A stretch of 64,000 nt of DNA. Source: Cyclobacterium xiamenense (GTDB taxonomy: Bacteria; Bacteroidota; Bacteroidia; Cytophagales; Cyclobacteriaceae). A program made the translations under genes and the position numbers. The DNA lies in NCBI RefSeq assembly GCF_009467825.1, contig NZ_WIOK01000002.1, positions 62,001 through 126,000 on the forward strand, given 5' to 3'. Below the pieces are notes generated by a model. That model saw only the letters and a program-made list of their open reading frames with translations. It did no database searches and was not told the origin of the DNA. Positions within the stretch are counted from its first letter, which is position 1. The number at the start of each line of letters is the position of its first letter. Positions 52,782 to 62,808 of this stretch are shown one piece after another.

Positions 52782-54644
52782 TCAGGGGTGTACGGAGACC
52801 TGATCGATAAAAAACCGCGCACGCGGCACTTTCTTGTCGGCTCCGGGCAGGGGAGGAACCGGGTCTTCGTTCGGCGTTTTTCGTCCAGGCAGGTCGCGGT
52901 AGGGGCCCGTTCGAAAAGACAGCCGTTCGATGGATTTTACGGCCACTGTCAGGGGAATGTGTTCGGCGATTTGCTCCCCATTCCAGGCGAGTGAAAAATG
53001 CCCCCCGGGCGTAGCTAACACCCGCAGGCGGAGGCGTTGCCAGTTACCCGTTTCGACTTTTCCCACTACTTTTCTTTCGTGGCCCGACCAGTAGCTGAGG
53101 TTGCGCGATTCGTCCAGGGTGATTCTGACGGGGCGGTTCCCATACCGGTCGGTGAGGTCCATTTCCAATCGTCCGTTTTCCCCAGCGGAAGCCATGAATT
53201 CCCATTCCACGGAAACCTCCTGTCCCTCTTCAAAAATACGGATGGCCCGGGCATAGTCGTAGGGATCTTCGTCTGCAAGCTCTAGTACCATTCCTTCACC
53301 AGAAGGAGAGGGGACCACCTGTACCGGTGCCCAGCGGGGCGAATAGATGTTCCAATCCGGAATGGGACCATGGGCACTCAGTTCATCAAAATCATCATCA
53401 ACGGCTCCCTTGACGACATGCCGGATGGGAGTGGGTACCCGGCTGACCCACATGTCCTCCTTGTTCATGCTGTAGGTTAGCCACATGTCGTTACCGGGAG
53501 GAGTTCCGTTTCCCTGCACGATCCCGCGTACGTAACAGGGTCCGAAATCTTTCCATCGACCGTAAAACCGGCGGGGCGGGACCTCTCCCTGTACCAGTAC
53601 CATGTCATCAAACAGGATGCCGTCATCCGAGCTGATTGCGATCAGCGGGTACCGGTATTCGTCGATGTCAATGGGGTTGTATACGAGGGCATAGCGGTTG
53701 TCGGGTGTCTGCTGCGCCCAGACCTTGTCGCCGGCCATGGTCAGTGTGGGGACTTTTACAGAGGGGCTGAACGTTTTTCCCGCATCTTCTGAGATAGCGA
53801 CCAGCGAACGCTTCCAGAATCCAATCGTTTTTCCGTCCTTCCGTGTATAGTAGGAAAAGGCCGAACCACCTCGCTCTCCCGTGTAGAATCCATCCAGGCC
53901 ATTGTCTTCGTCCCGCCACTGCAGGGTGATCAGGGTATTTTCCAGCAATTCTTCACAGGCATGAATAAACGCTGTATCGGGAGATGTGGTATACAAAGGA
54001 AAAGCCGTGTTGCTTTCGTTCCAATCGGTGTGACTGCTGTACCGAATAAAATATATGGGGCCAAAACTTCCGTCTTTCTTTATTTCGCGGACAACCCGAC
54101 CGATACCGCCTGCTTCGAAGGGGTCCTCCGAATGGCCGTAAAAGGCCAGGCTGAGTAATTTACCGCTGTTGCTTACATAGAATCCCATCCGCTGGTGCAT
54201 CATGTAGCCGGCGTACCCTTCGGGAATCTGCACGCCCTCCGGTGCCGGGTAGGGCGGGAAAAGCACCACCGGTTCCGACCAGTTTCGCCCATCCTCCGAG
54301 CGGATCAACAGGGTTTGCCCCGGCGATATGTGCTCATCCACGGGGTTGCTCAAGTACTGTTGGAAGAAAGTACCTTCCCAATAGGCCAGGTTGGAGGCAT
54401 GGCTATAGGTCCAGCCGAAGCCGTCGGCCAGCTCTGGTTGGCTGCGGTTTACCCGCAAGGTTTGCCTGCTTTCTACCCCCACGGCATACCGAAGCCTGCC
54501 TTCGTGTACATCCGGATCGATACTGGTACCGCCAATATAGCGGACCGGTTCATGTATGCTGCCCGTTTGGGCCGAAGAACTCGTCAAAAAGCCAAAAAGA
54601 CCGACGAAAACAAGAAGGCAGTGTACACGTAGGTAAGGCTTCAT
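52782..54644 (-). CDS. Secreted sialidase-like / glycan-binding beta-propeller protein
   Basis: 620 residues with a signal peptide (YLRVHCLLVFVGLFGFLTSS). The central part has repeats of the Asp-box/BNR type (DGRNWSEPVV; SEDAGKTFSPSVKV; SSDDGILFDDM) and a C-terminal beta-sandwich (about 440-600, GQEVSVEWEF, FSLAWNGEQI) like a concanavalin-type domain. It looks like a six-bladed exo-alpha-sialidase-family protein. The full set of catalytic Arg/Asp/Tyr residues is not evident, so it may act on another sugar. It sits with a DUF5009 protein and GH20. Confidence 0.65.
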   Translation of the reverse strand: MKPYLRVHCLLVFVGLFGFLTSSSAQTGSIHEPVRYIGGTSIDPDVHEGRLRYAVGVESRQTLRVNRSQPELADGFGWTYSHASNLAYWEGTFFQQYLSNPVDEHISPGQTLLIRSEDGRNWSEPVVLFPPYPAPEGVQIPEGYAGYMMHQRMGFYVSNSGKLLSLAFYGHSEDPFEAGGIGRVVREIKKDGSFGPIYFIRYSSHTDWNESNTAFPLYTTSPDTAFIHACEELLENTLITLQWRDEDNGLDGFYTGERGGSAFSYYTRKDGKTIGFWKRSLVAISEDAGKTFSPSVKVPTLTMAGDKVWAQQTPDNRYALVYNPIDIDEYRYPLIAISSDDGILFDDMVLVQGEVPPRRFYGRWKDFGPCYVRGIVQGNGTPPGNDMWLTYSMNKEDMWVSRVPTPIRHVVKGAVDDDFDELSAHGPIPDWNIYSPRWAPVQVVPSPSGEGMVLELADEDPYDYARAIRIFEEGQEVSVEWEFMASAGENGRLEMDLTDRYGNRPVRITLDESRNLSYWSGHERKVVGKVETGNWQRLRLRVLATPGGHFSLAWNGEQIAEHIPLTVAVKSIERLSFRTGPYRDLPGRKTPNEDPVPPLPGADKKVPRARFFIDQVSVHP

Positions 54645-54650
54645 GGGGTT

Positions 54651-55742
54651 TTATAATTTGATGAATATCTTCCGTTGATACAGCAGGTAGGCGGGGATAA
54701 AATTGATGCCAACGAACAGCAAGGCATAGACCATGCTGGAAAATTTCAGCGGCAATCCAATGCCGGAAAAGGCGGTCAGAAAGTGCATGTTTAAGGATTG
54801 GCCTCCGATCTCGAGCCCATAAAATACCAGGGAGAGGACATCTGCCAGTACATACACGGTAATGGCATTGGCTCCGAAAATAATGCCAATGCGGGTTCCT
54901 TTTTGTTTACCCAAAATGTCTACCAGAAAATAGCAGGCGCCCAGCGCCGGAAATGCCGCTCCTCCGGTTACTAAGGTAAAGGAGCTGGTCCACAAGTGTT
55001 TATTGATCGGGAAAACCTGCGCCCACAGGAGCCCCAGCAGGACAAGTGGCAAACCCAGAGCCATCAGGTAGTTGGCTTTCAGGTGCTGGTTTTTGTCGGA
55101 AAGCAAGATATGTCCTGCCAACATCCCCAAAATGCCCGTTACGATCGCTGGAAAGGTGCTGAACAGGCCTTCCGGATCCCAATTCCCCTCCCACATTTTG
55201 CCGGGAAGCAGGATTCGGTCGATCCAGGCGGCCAGGTTTCTTCCGGGTTCCAGCATCACCAGGCCCTCATCCGGCGTGGGAATCAGGGTCATGGCCAGCC
55301 AGTATCCCACGAGGATGCTGCCGGCCAGGTAAGCTTGCTTTTTCCAGTCGCTGTTCAGGAAAAGGAAGGCACACACCAGGAAGACGATGGCGATGCGCTG
55401 CAGCACCCCGGCTATCCGCATGTCCGAAAAATCAAAGGCAGGAATCAGGTTCAAAAAAACACCCACAAGGAATATTTTAAGGGAACGGGTCAGTATTTTT
55501 TTGTACATTTCAGCTTTGGGAAAGCCAGCCTGAAGCCTTTTGGAATAGGCAAAAGCAATGGAAACCCCGACGATAAACAGGAAAAACGGATAGATAAAAT
55601 CCGTCATCGTAAGGCCGTTCCAGGACGCATGCAACAAGGGAGGGTAGACCTGGTCCCATGTACCGGGGTAGTTGACCAATATCATGGCTGCAATGGTAAA
55701 TCCTCTCAACGCATCCAGGGAGATCAATCGGGTTGGCTTCAT
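54651..55742 (-). CDS. Polytopic acyltransferase, HGSNAT/DUF5009-like
   Basis: 363 residues with about ten helices. The start RLISLDALRGFTIAAMILVN and the segment NGLTMTDFIYPFFLFIVGVS with TDFIYP are typical of the family that includes heparan-alpha-glucosaminide N-acetyltransferase. In Bacteroidota these genes accompany glycan-degradation loci and probably acetylate amino sugars at the membrane. It is 6 bases upstream of the sialidase-like gene (shared operon) and divergent from GH20. Confidence 0.85.
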   Translation of the reverse strand: MKPTRLISLDALRGFTIAAMILVNYPGTWDQVYPPLLHASWNGLTMTDFIYPFFLFIVGVSIAFAYSKRLQAGFPKAEMYKKILTRSLKIFLVGVFLNLIPAFDFSDMRIAGVLQRIAIVFLVCAFLFLNSDWKKQAYLAGSILVGYWLAMTLIPTPDEGLVMLEPGRNLAAWIDRILLPGKMWEGNWDPEGLFSTFPAIVTGILGMLAGHILLSDKNQHLKANYLMALGLPLVLLGLLWAQVFPINKHLWTSSFTLVTGGAAFPALGACYFLVDILGKQKGTRIGIIFGANAITVYVLADVLSLVFYGLEIGGQSLNMHFLTAFSGIGLPLKFSSMVYALLFVGINFIPAYLLYQRKIFIKL

Positions 55743-55820
55743 AGAATAAATTTAGGTTCGTTTGATAGTCAATTTAATACCAATTGCGGTAATAATAAGG
55801 CTATTTAAATCTGTTGAATT

Positions 55821-58448
55821 ATGAATAAAACCCTTCCTTCCTTTTTACTCCTGGCCCTTGGTCTTTTGTTTGGGTCCTGTCAGTCGTCGCCCACCTGGGA
55901 GCAAACCGTCGAACAGCTTCACCTGGAATGGGAGTTGGTCAGTAACTTTACCGGAGAGGAAGGCCAGTTCAAGGCACGTTTCCTGTTTGAAAATACGGGC
56001 GAAAAAGCCCTGGAAGACGAGGGATGGGCTTTATTTTTCAACATGTCCCCGCGAAAGATCCTCAGCAGTACCCATGCGACCATCACACATATTAACGGCG
56101 ATTGGTACCGGCTTCGTCCCGAAAAAGGTTTCTACCTTGGTCCCGGTGAGCGGCTGGAGGTAGCCTACACGGGTATTGAGGGGATAATCAAGGAAACGGA
56201 TGCCCCTATGGGACTGTACATGGTATCTTACGGCCCAAATCAGCAGGAGCTTGCAACGGTCCCCGTGGATCATTGGAACGTCCGGCCTTTTGTCCGTGAA
56301 GAACAACTACTGCGCGGTGGGGCAGACCAGGAAGAACCGTACAGCCTTGCCCGGCAGTATGCGATCAACGAGCGCATGCAACCGGTAGGTGATTCCGATT
56401 TGCAGCCCATTATCCCGAGCCCTTATCGGATGGAAAAGCGAAAAGGAACGTTTTCAATCGATCCAGCGATGACAGTCGCTTATCAGGAAGAATTGGAAAA
56501 CGAAGCAGCTTACCTGAATGAAAAGCTGAAAAGCCTGACCGGCGTTGATCTCGGAAGCAATGCAGCGCTGGGAAAAGGAGCAGCCATCCGGCTGTCTCTT
56601 TCCGATATACGGGTGGACGGGAAGCAGCAGGAGGCCTATCGCCTGGAGGTGGACGAATCGGGTATTTCCATCACGGGTGGAGATGCTGCGGGTGTTTTTT
56701 ACGGGGTGCAAAGTTTGCTCTCCCTACTGGGCCCGGAAATCTACCTTCGCGAAAAAGCACCATTGGTCCTGCCTTTTGTCTATATAGAAGACGCCCCCCG
56801 CTTTCGTTTTAGGAGTTTGCACGTGGACGTGGCCAGGAATTTTCAAACCAAGGAGACCATCAAAAAAGCCCTGGACATGATGGCGCATTACAAGCTGAAT
56901 CATTTTCTTTTCTATACCTCCGAGGACGAGGGTTGGCGGGTAGAAATCCCCGGGTTACCGGAATTAACGGATGTGGGCGGACAGCGGCAGCACGTGGAAG
57001 GCATGGCAGCGCCCGCGTTGCATCCCGGGTACGGTTCGGGGCCGGAGGCCTATGGGAAAGGCAGCCACGGAAGCGGCTTCTACACCCGGGAGGAATTTAT
57101 CGATATACTTAAGTATGCCCGGGAACGTCACATCACGATTATTCCGGAGTTGAACTTTCCCGGGCATGCCCGGGCTGCCATTAAGTCCATGGAAGCAAGG
57201 TACCACAGGTTTATGGAGGCCGGCGATATGCTGGCCGCCGAGGAATACCGCCTGATTGATCCGGATGATCGCTCGGAGTACCTTTCGGCACAGGCGTATA
57301 AGGACAACGTCGTCAGCGTGGTGAGGGAATCCACCTACCGCTTTTACGAGAAAGTGGTGGACGAGCTGGCCCTTATGTATCAGGAGGCAGGTCTGGAATT
57401 AAAAAAGATGCATGCAGGAGGAGATGAGGTACCGGTTGGCTCCTGGACCGAATCGCCCATGGTCGCCGAATTGCTGGAAGAATCTCCCGGCGAATCGCCT
57501 TCCGCAGCCCTATTGCTGGAAAATCTCCCCGACATACAGGATAGGAAAAACCTACAGGCCTTCTTTTTCCGCGAACTTTTGAAGCGATTGGAAAAGCGGG
57601 GATTAGAGGTACACGTATGGGAAGAAATGACCCTGATAAAAGATGAATCCGGTGCCTACCGGCCCAATCCCGAATTCGTTGGCCGAAACGTGGTGCCCTA
57701 TATCTGGAACAATATGTTTGATTACCCGGATTTGGGTTACCAATTGGCCAATCAGGGCTACGACGTGGTGTTGTGCAACGTATCCAATTTTTACTTTGAC
57801 CTGGCCTATTCAAACGACCCTGCCGAGCCGGGTTTGTATTGGGCGGGATTCGTGGATACAAAAGACGCCTGGGCCTTTGCTCCCTTCGATTGGTTTAAAA
57901 CAACCTATACCAGCAGCATGGGACGGCCGATCGATCGGGAAAAGGAATTCGCAAACATGGTCCGCATCCATCCCGATGCGAAGGAAAATATCATGGGATT
58001 GGAGGCACAGCTTTGGTCGGAAACGGTAAAGGGCGAGGCGATGGCCGAGTACTATATTTTCCCGAAACTACTCGGGTTTGCCGAGAGTTCCTGGGCAAAG
58101 GAGCGGGATTGGGAAAGGGCATTGGACCTTAAAGAAATGGATCAGGAAATTGAAAAAGGCTGGAATCGTTTTGCAAATACCCTGGCTCGAAGAGAGTATC
58201 CCAAACTGGCCCGTTGGAATGGAGGATACAATTACCGCATTGCGCCTCCTGGCTTGCGGATAAAAAACGATACCCTGTATGCGAATGTGAATTTTCCGGG
58301 GCTTGAACTCCGCTATACCACCGATGGGACCGAACCCCACTTCGATGCTGACAAGTACGAGAAGCCCCTACCTTTGAGCGCTCAGGTAAAAATAAGGGCA
58401 TTTGACCGCGCAGGCAGGGGGAGCAAGACCGTAACTGTAGATCTGTAA
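55821..58448 (+). CDS. GH20 beta-N-acetylhexosaminidase lipoprotein
   Basis: 875 residues. Lipoprotein signal (SFLLLALGLLFGSCQSS). The N-terminal domain (about 25-150) is CHB-HEX-like, and a GH20b domain follows. The catalytic TIM barrel is at about 330-750, with the catalytic Asp-Glu in MHAGGDEVPVGSW (near 535). A chitobiase C-terminal domain ends the protein (LELRYTTDGTEPH). It releases N-acetylglucosamine or N-acetylgalactosamine from glycans or chitin at the cell surface. The promoter region is shared with the DUF5009 gene. Length is long for plain GH20, owing to the extra domains. Confidence 0.93.
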   Translation: MNKTLPSFLLLALGLLFGSCQSSPTWEQTVEQLHLEWELVSNFTGEEGQFKARFLFENTGEKALEDEGWALFFNMSPRKILSSTHATITHINGDWYRLRPEKGFYLGPGERLEVAYTGIEGIIKETDAPMGLYMVSYGPNQQELATVPVDHWNVRPFVREEQLLRGGADQEEPYSLARQYAINERMQPVGDSDLQPIIPSPYRMEKRKGTFSIDPAMTVAYQEELENEAAYLNEKLKSLTGVDLGSNAALGKGAAIRLSLSDIRVDGKQQEAYRLEVDESGISITGGDAAGVFYGVQSLLSLLGPEIYLREKAPLVLPFVYIEDAPRFRFRSLHVDVARNFQTKETIKKALDMMAHYKLNHFLFYTSEDEGWRVEIPGLPELTDVGGQRQHVEGMAAPALHPGYGSGPEAYGKGSHGSGFYTREEFIDILKYARERHITIIPELNFPGHARAAIKSMEARYHRFMEAGDMLAAEEYRLIDPDDRSEYLSAQAYKDNVVSVVRESTYRFYEKVVDELALMYQEAGLELKKMHAGGDEVPVGSWTESPMVAELLEESPGESPSAALLLENLPDIQDRKNLQAFFFRELLKRLEKRGLEVHVWEEMTLIKDESGAYRPNPEFVGRNVVPYIWNNMFDYPDLGYQLANQGYDVVLCNVSNFYFDLAYSNDPAEPGLYWAGFVDTKDAWAFAPFDWFKTTYTSSMGRPIDREKEFANMVRIHPDAKENIMGLEAQLWSETVKGEAMAEYYIFPKLLGFAESSWAKERDWERALDLKEMDQEIEKGWNRFANTLARREYPKLARWNGGYNYRIAPPGLRIKNDTLYANVNFPGLELRYTTDGTEPHFDADKYEKPLPLSAQVKIRAFDRAGRGSKTVTVDL

Positions 58449-58987
58449 TTCGGTCTTGGCTTCACAAATTCCTCTCGGTAAAACGAACCCCTATGGCCCG
58501 GATTTGTTGATTCCAAAAGGGCGAATGCGGTAACCCGAGGCGCCAATATGGACGACCCCCAGCCGGAACAGTACACCCTGACAGCCGGTCACTATACAAA
58601 CTTCATTGGTCGTTCCATGCCGGTAACGTTCATTTTTTTCTGAAAACGTGAAGTTAGCCGGGTCAAGGTAGGAGGCCGAGCAAGGAGGCGTTTCGTTAAG
58701 TAGTCCTGGAATAGGGGCGATGAGGTTCCCGCCTGATAGGATTGGTGCGCTTGCCTGTTTTCTACGGAGTGCTTATGTGGTTTTTACGTTACAGATTCGG
58801 GTGGGGCTTTGTCAGTTGCCCTGCCGTTGTTTTTTTTCTGTTTTTGGAGATTGATGGGTTTTGTTTTTCCAAAAAACATGTACTAATACAATTTTTTGTA
58901 TTTTTTACTTAAATTAATTTACAGGTGATCGCATAAACCTATAATAAAACGAGGTTTAATTGTAACACATTGAGGTGCTTTGTTCGC
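58449..58987. other. Intergenic, no gene seen
   Basis: About 540 bases. No convincing frame or repeat. The segment near 58860-58930 is AT-rich and leads into the promoter of the sigma-54 activator gene. Confidence 0.45.
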
Positions 58988-58995
58988 TACCTTTG
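58970..58995 (+). promoter_or_regulatory. Sigma-A promoter of the sigma-54 activator gene
   Basis: TTG (58970-58972) and TACCTTTG (58988-58995) form a promoter 59 bases before the ATG at 59054, so that ATG is taken as start rather than 58970, which lies within the promoter. Confidence 0.6.
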
Positions 58996-59053
58996 TAGGA
59001 AGTTGGTTGGTTCAAATGGGACTTGCCGAAAGCATTCTAAAGCCCCAAATAGT

Positions 59054-60466
59054 ATGAAAAAGATATTAGTTGTTGATAATCAGATTTCCACGTGTTCGCT
59101 TTTGAAAAAATTTTTATCCAAAGAAAAGTACGAGGTGGAAACCATAACGCAAGGGCATCTTGCGTTGGCAATCATGAAAAAGCAGCAGGTGGACATCGTT
59201 ATTTGCGAATACCGGCTACCGGATATCGACGCCGACGAATTTTTCGAAAAAGCGCTGAAAACCCTACCGGATGTGTTCCTGATTTTCATGGGTCAAGAGG
59301 TCAACCTAAAAAATGCGGTCGATTCAATCAAAAAGGGTGCGTGCAATTTCCTGTCGAAGCCGCTTAATCCAGATGAATTGCTGGAGGCAATTCGGGCCTG
59401 TAGTCTTCGGGAACGTACCGCCGCAAGTAGCGTTCCGTCTGTAGGAAGAAAGCCTACTGTCCAAGAAAATGGCGGTAGCGAGGAATTTGACTTTGTAGTC
59501 GGAGAAAGCAGGGAAGCGGTGGAGATGATCCGACAAATAAAACGCGTGGGGACAACGAACTTCACGGTGATCATTGAAGGAGAAACCGGAACCGGTAAAG
59601 AGGCGGTAGCCCGACTGATTCATAAAGTCAGCGATCGTTCCGATCAACCATTTGTAGCCGTTGATTGTGGGAGCCTGTCCAAGGAAATAGCGGGAAGTGA
59701 ACTTTTTGGTCACGAAAAGGGGGCATTTACAGGAGCCGTTACCAAAAAGACGGGGTTATTTGAACTGGCCAATGGCGGCACAATTTTCCTGGACGAAATT
59801 GCCAATCTTTCTCCGGAAACGCAAATGGCTTTGCTCCGGGCACTTCAGGAAAAACGTATCCGGAAAATCGGGGGTGTTGGAGAAGTATCCATCGACGTCC
59901 GCGTGATCGCCGCTACAAACGAAGACCTTATTGTTAAATCCGGTTCGGCCTGTTTTCGGGAAGACTTGTTTTACCGGCTAAGTGAGTTCATTTTAAAGGT
60001 TCCTACCCTGAAGCAGCGAATTTCAGATTTGCCCCTGTTCATCAATTATTTCCTGAGCCAGGTAAGTGAGGAACTACGTATCGAAAAGCCACAGCTTTCA
60101 GAAGAAGTAAAACGAATCTTTTATCGATACGAATGGCCCGGAAATATTCGGGAATTAAAAAATGTAATCCGAAGGGCCTGCTTGTTTATCGAAAAGGATC
60201 AGTACATCTATAAAAGTGCCTTGCCGGCTGCAATGCTGGTTAGCCCTTCCTACAAGCACTTGGACGAAACGAATAACGGCAAAGCAGCGTACCAGGTGAG
60301 TAGCGTAGACCCGGACCTCAAGTCGGCTGCACGGCAGGCGGAAATAACCAGAATCATGGAAGTGCTTGAGAAGGTCAACTTCAACAAAACCAAAGCAGCG
60401 AAGATTTTGAACATCCACAGAAAAACACTCTACTCCAAATTAAAAGTCGTAGAATTAGCCAATTAG
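59054..60466 (+). CDS. NtrC-family sigma-54 activator with degenerate receiver domain
   Basis: 470 residues. Receiver domain at 1-118, AAA+ domain at about 155-390, and a Fis-type HTH at about 430-470 (VNFNKTKAAKILNIHRKTLY). The AAA+ core is complete: GETGTGKE (Walker A), GAFTGA (GHEKGAFTGAV) for sigma-54 contact, GGTIFLDEI (Walker B) and the PGNIRELKN segment. The receiver lacks the normal phosphoacceptor: where D-x-x-M/L-P is expected it has VICEYRLPDID (Glu in place of Asp), the N-terminal acidic pair is DN, and the Thr/Ser is replaced (FMGQ). Lys is kept (FLSKPL). No histidine kinase is adjacent. The protein may be constitutively active or regulated by other means. Confidence 0.9.
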   Translation: MKKILVVDNQISTCSLLKKFLSKEKYEVETITQGHLALAIMKKQQVDIVICEYRLPDIDADEFFEKALKTLPDVFLIFMGQEVNLKNAVDSIKKGACNFLSKPLNPDELLEAIRACSLRERTAASSVPSVGRKPTVQENGGSEEFDFVVGESREAVEMIRQIKRVGTTNFTVIIEGETGTGKEAVARLIHKVSDRSDQPFVAVDCGSLSKEIAGSELFGHEKGAFTGAVTKKTGLFELANGGTIFLDEIANLSPETQMALLRALQEKRIRKIGGVGEVSIDVRVIAATNEDLIVKSGSACFREDLFYRLSEFILKVPTLKQRISDLPLFINYFLSQVSEELRIEKPQLSEEVKRIFYRYEWPGNIRELKNVIRRACLFIEKDQYIYKSALPAAMLVSPSYKHLDETNNGKAAYQVSSVDPDLKSAARQAEITRIMEVLEKVNFNKTKAAKILNIHRKTLYSKLKVVELAN

Positions 60467-61012
60467 TGCTATCCAATACCAGGTATGCGCTGAGGAGAGC
60501 GCAGCACCTTGGGTCTGTCAGGGTTGATTGAATAGTAATGGAGCCCTATCAATCGAAAGCCATTGAAAAAAAAGGGAAAAAGATGCTAGTGAGTGGGCCT
60601 GTTTCGGCCGGCCAACCGAAACAGGGGGGCTCATGGTAAGCTACGATGGTGCGTTCCGGGATTCTGCCAGCCGCCAGGTTTGGCCCCCACACCTATATCA
60701 GTCAGCTTCACCTGCTATTTCTGGCCGCTGGTATCCCCTATCTAAGGTGATACCGGTCCCTTACCGCCAAAGGGTAGGGGGTAAACCGCTGGCGGATGCC
60801 AAAGCTGAACTGGCAACAGGTTCCGGTCCTACTACTAGGCGAATTGGGTCGGGATTCGTTTTGCATTCGTTTAGCGAAGCAAAACTATCAGGGTGCTGAT
60901 TTGTGCAGTAATGTGCAGTACTACCTGGTCCTTTCAAATTTTAAACCATCTCCTAAAAACGTACCTTTCTGCCTCTTACTCCCTGTAACCGTTCCAAACC
61001 ATTTTGTAACGA
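60467..61012. other. Intergenic with a 10-bp hairpin; no gene seen
   Basis: The only structured element is CCTGTTTCGG (60598-60607) / CCGAAACAGG (60616-60625), with an A-rich tract 30 bases to its left, so it could be a weak minus-strand terminator for the MarC gene, but it is far from that gene's end. Confidence 0.45.
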
Positions 61013-61675
61013 TTACTCCACAGCGGAACCCCCTTCCAGCCAATTTGGAAAAACAGCGCCAAGTCCTTCCACGACAAATTGGATCGCAATAGCTGCGACA
61101 ATCACTCCAAAAATTCTGGTAAATGCGACGAATGCCAGTTTGTTTACTTTTTCTTCCAGCAAATAGGAATGGATGAGAACGAGAAAAAGGAAGGCATAAC
61201 TAACCACCAAAACAAGCGACTTGCCCAAGTAATCCAGCAGTTCCTGAGATTGCGCGCTGTATAGCAAAACAGTGGTGAGGGAACCCGGTCCGGCAAGCAT
61301 TGGGATCGTAAGTGGGACAAGCACTTTTTCAAACCGCCTTGCGGCGAGTTCTGTATCGGTTTGGCCTTCTTCCTGATTTCCAGTCAGGCGACTGGCCTTT
61401 CCTTCCACCATCGAAACGGCTGTTAGCATTAGTAATAGCCCTCCGGCAATTTTAAACACTTCTATATCAATGGCAAAGAATTGCAGGATGAAGATTCCAA
61501 CATTCACGAAGACCAATAGGATAACGAATGCGGTGCCTACCACCATTACGGCAATTCGGCGCCTTACCTTTGGTTGGGCATCCCCCGTCAATTCATACCA
61601 AATCGGTATCAGTCCGATAGGGTTGACAATTGCGACCATCGCTAGCAGGAAATTTAGCATCAAATCACTATTCAT
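61013..61675 (-). CDS. MarC-family membrane protein
   Basis: 220 residues with six helices. Characteristic start FLLAMVAIVNPIGLIPIWYE, and the second repeat PLTIPMLAGPGSLTTVLLYS. The MarC/NAAT family function is unclear. ATG 61675 is chosen over 61714, which adds a polar extension before the first helix. Confidence 0.88.
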   Translation of the reverse strand: MNSDLMLNFLLAMVAIVNPIGLIPIWYELTGDAQPKVRRRIAVMVVGTAFVILLVFVNVGIFILQFFAIDIEVFKIAGGLLLMLTAVSMVEGKASRLTGNQEEGQTDTELAARRFEKVLVPLTIPMLAGPGSLTTVLLYSAQSQELLDYLGKSLVLVVSYAFLFLVLIHSYLLEEKVNKLAFVAFTRIFGVIVAAIAIQFVVEGLGAVFPNWLEGGSAVE

Positions 61676-61972
61676 GTCTTTATTCCGGTTAAGGGTACGC
61701 CAGTTAGCGTACACATATCATTCCAATGGAGCGTTAGATCGCTGGCTGGGCTTAGGGTTTTCGGCCGATAACCAGACTGTTGTACCAAAAAAGTTGTAGG
61801 TATCGGGGTTTTTAGTCCTCAAGATTTTTTGGGCAGCACGCAACCAAGGTACTGGCACAGGAATTGTCCCTGTGTGGGTAAGTAAGCGAACGGCCAATCG
61901 TTTGAGAACCGTTGGAATCCAGTTTTGCGAACAAATAATGTCGAAACAAAATCACCCTAACGCAAAACGCGT

Positions 61973-62683
61973 ATGAAAAGCAAAAATATCCATCCGACCT
62001 ACTGGACACCTGCAGCGATGATTGGTACTAAAAATGAGCGAATATGGAATAGCTACACGGATCTGAATGAGAAAATAGCGAATGCCGGCTATCCATGTGT
62101 AGGCGCAAAGGCCGCTATTAATACCAATCAATACCGCTTGGGTTTTTATAACCTGATGGCATCGGAAACAACCACGCAAGATTTAAGCGTTGATTTAAAA
62201 AAATACCTACAAGAGGCCGTTGAATCCGAAAGTGATTACCTTACATTTATCGCCTACTTTACGGATGAAATCCGTTCCGAATCGGAATTTGAACAAAAGT
62301 TATGGGAGCAACTTCAAAAATTGCACGATCTCGAAGGTCGCAAAGATAATTGGGACCCGGCGGTAAGTAGTGATCCTGAGGCAGACAATTTCAGCTTTAG
62401 TTTTGGGGGAACGGCTTTTTTTATTGTGGGGCTTCATCCAAAAGCCAGCAGGCTTGCACGAAGGATAGGGTATCCCGCCATGGCGTTTAATCTACACCGG
62501 CAATTTGACAAATTGAGAGAAAACGATCAATTCGAAACGATGAAAAAGGTGATTAGAGAACGGGATAGGGAATACCAGGGTTCCATCAATCCAATGGTCG
62601 AAGATTTCGGAGAGGGACGGGAGGCACCTCAATACAGCGGTAGAAGGGTAGAAAAGAACTGGAAATGTCCCTTTCATCCGTAG
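61973..62683 (+). CDS. YqcI/YcgG (GntA-like) family protein, predicted heme-dependent N-hydroxylase
   Basis: 236 residues, cytoplasmic. Family features are YPCVGAKAAINTNQYRLGFY (near 40-58), FFIVGLHPKASRLARRI (near 145) and the C-terminal WKCPFH. The family includes GntA, the heme-dependent enzyme that N-hydroxylates the guanidino side of the guanitoxin precursor. The natural substrate here is unknown; guanidine or arginine-like compounds are the obvious candidates. The partner gene 125 bases downstream is a DUF1989 protein (next entry). Confidence 0.72.
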   Translation: MKSKNIHPTYWTPAAMIGTKNERIWNSYTDLNEKIANAGYPCVGAKAAINTNQYRLGFYNLMASETTTQDLSVDLKKYLQEAVESESDYLTFIAYFTDEIRSESEFEQKLWEQLQKLHDLEGRKDNWDPAVSSDPEADNFSFSFGGTAFFIVGLHPKASRLARRIGYPAMAFNLHRQFDKLRENDQFETMKKVIRERDREYQGSINPMVEDFGEGREAPQYSGRRVEKNWKCPFHP

Positions 62684-62723
62684 AAAGGCTGAGCCGTTAA
62701 AATAGACGTAGGATGAAATCGTG

Positions 62724-62744
62724 CCTGCCTGCCGGACAGGCAGG
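62724..62744. repeat. Short palindrome CCTGCCT-N7-AGGCAGG
   Basis: An inverted repeat between the YqcI/YcgG and DUF1989 genes. It resembles short REP-like elements; it might be a mobile repeat or weaken read-through. Confidence 0.5.
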
Positions 62745-62808
62745 GATTCCCCGTCCGATTGGCGTTATCCGGGCGGGTAGGTGACCACTAAAAGACCATT
62801 ATAAACAC

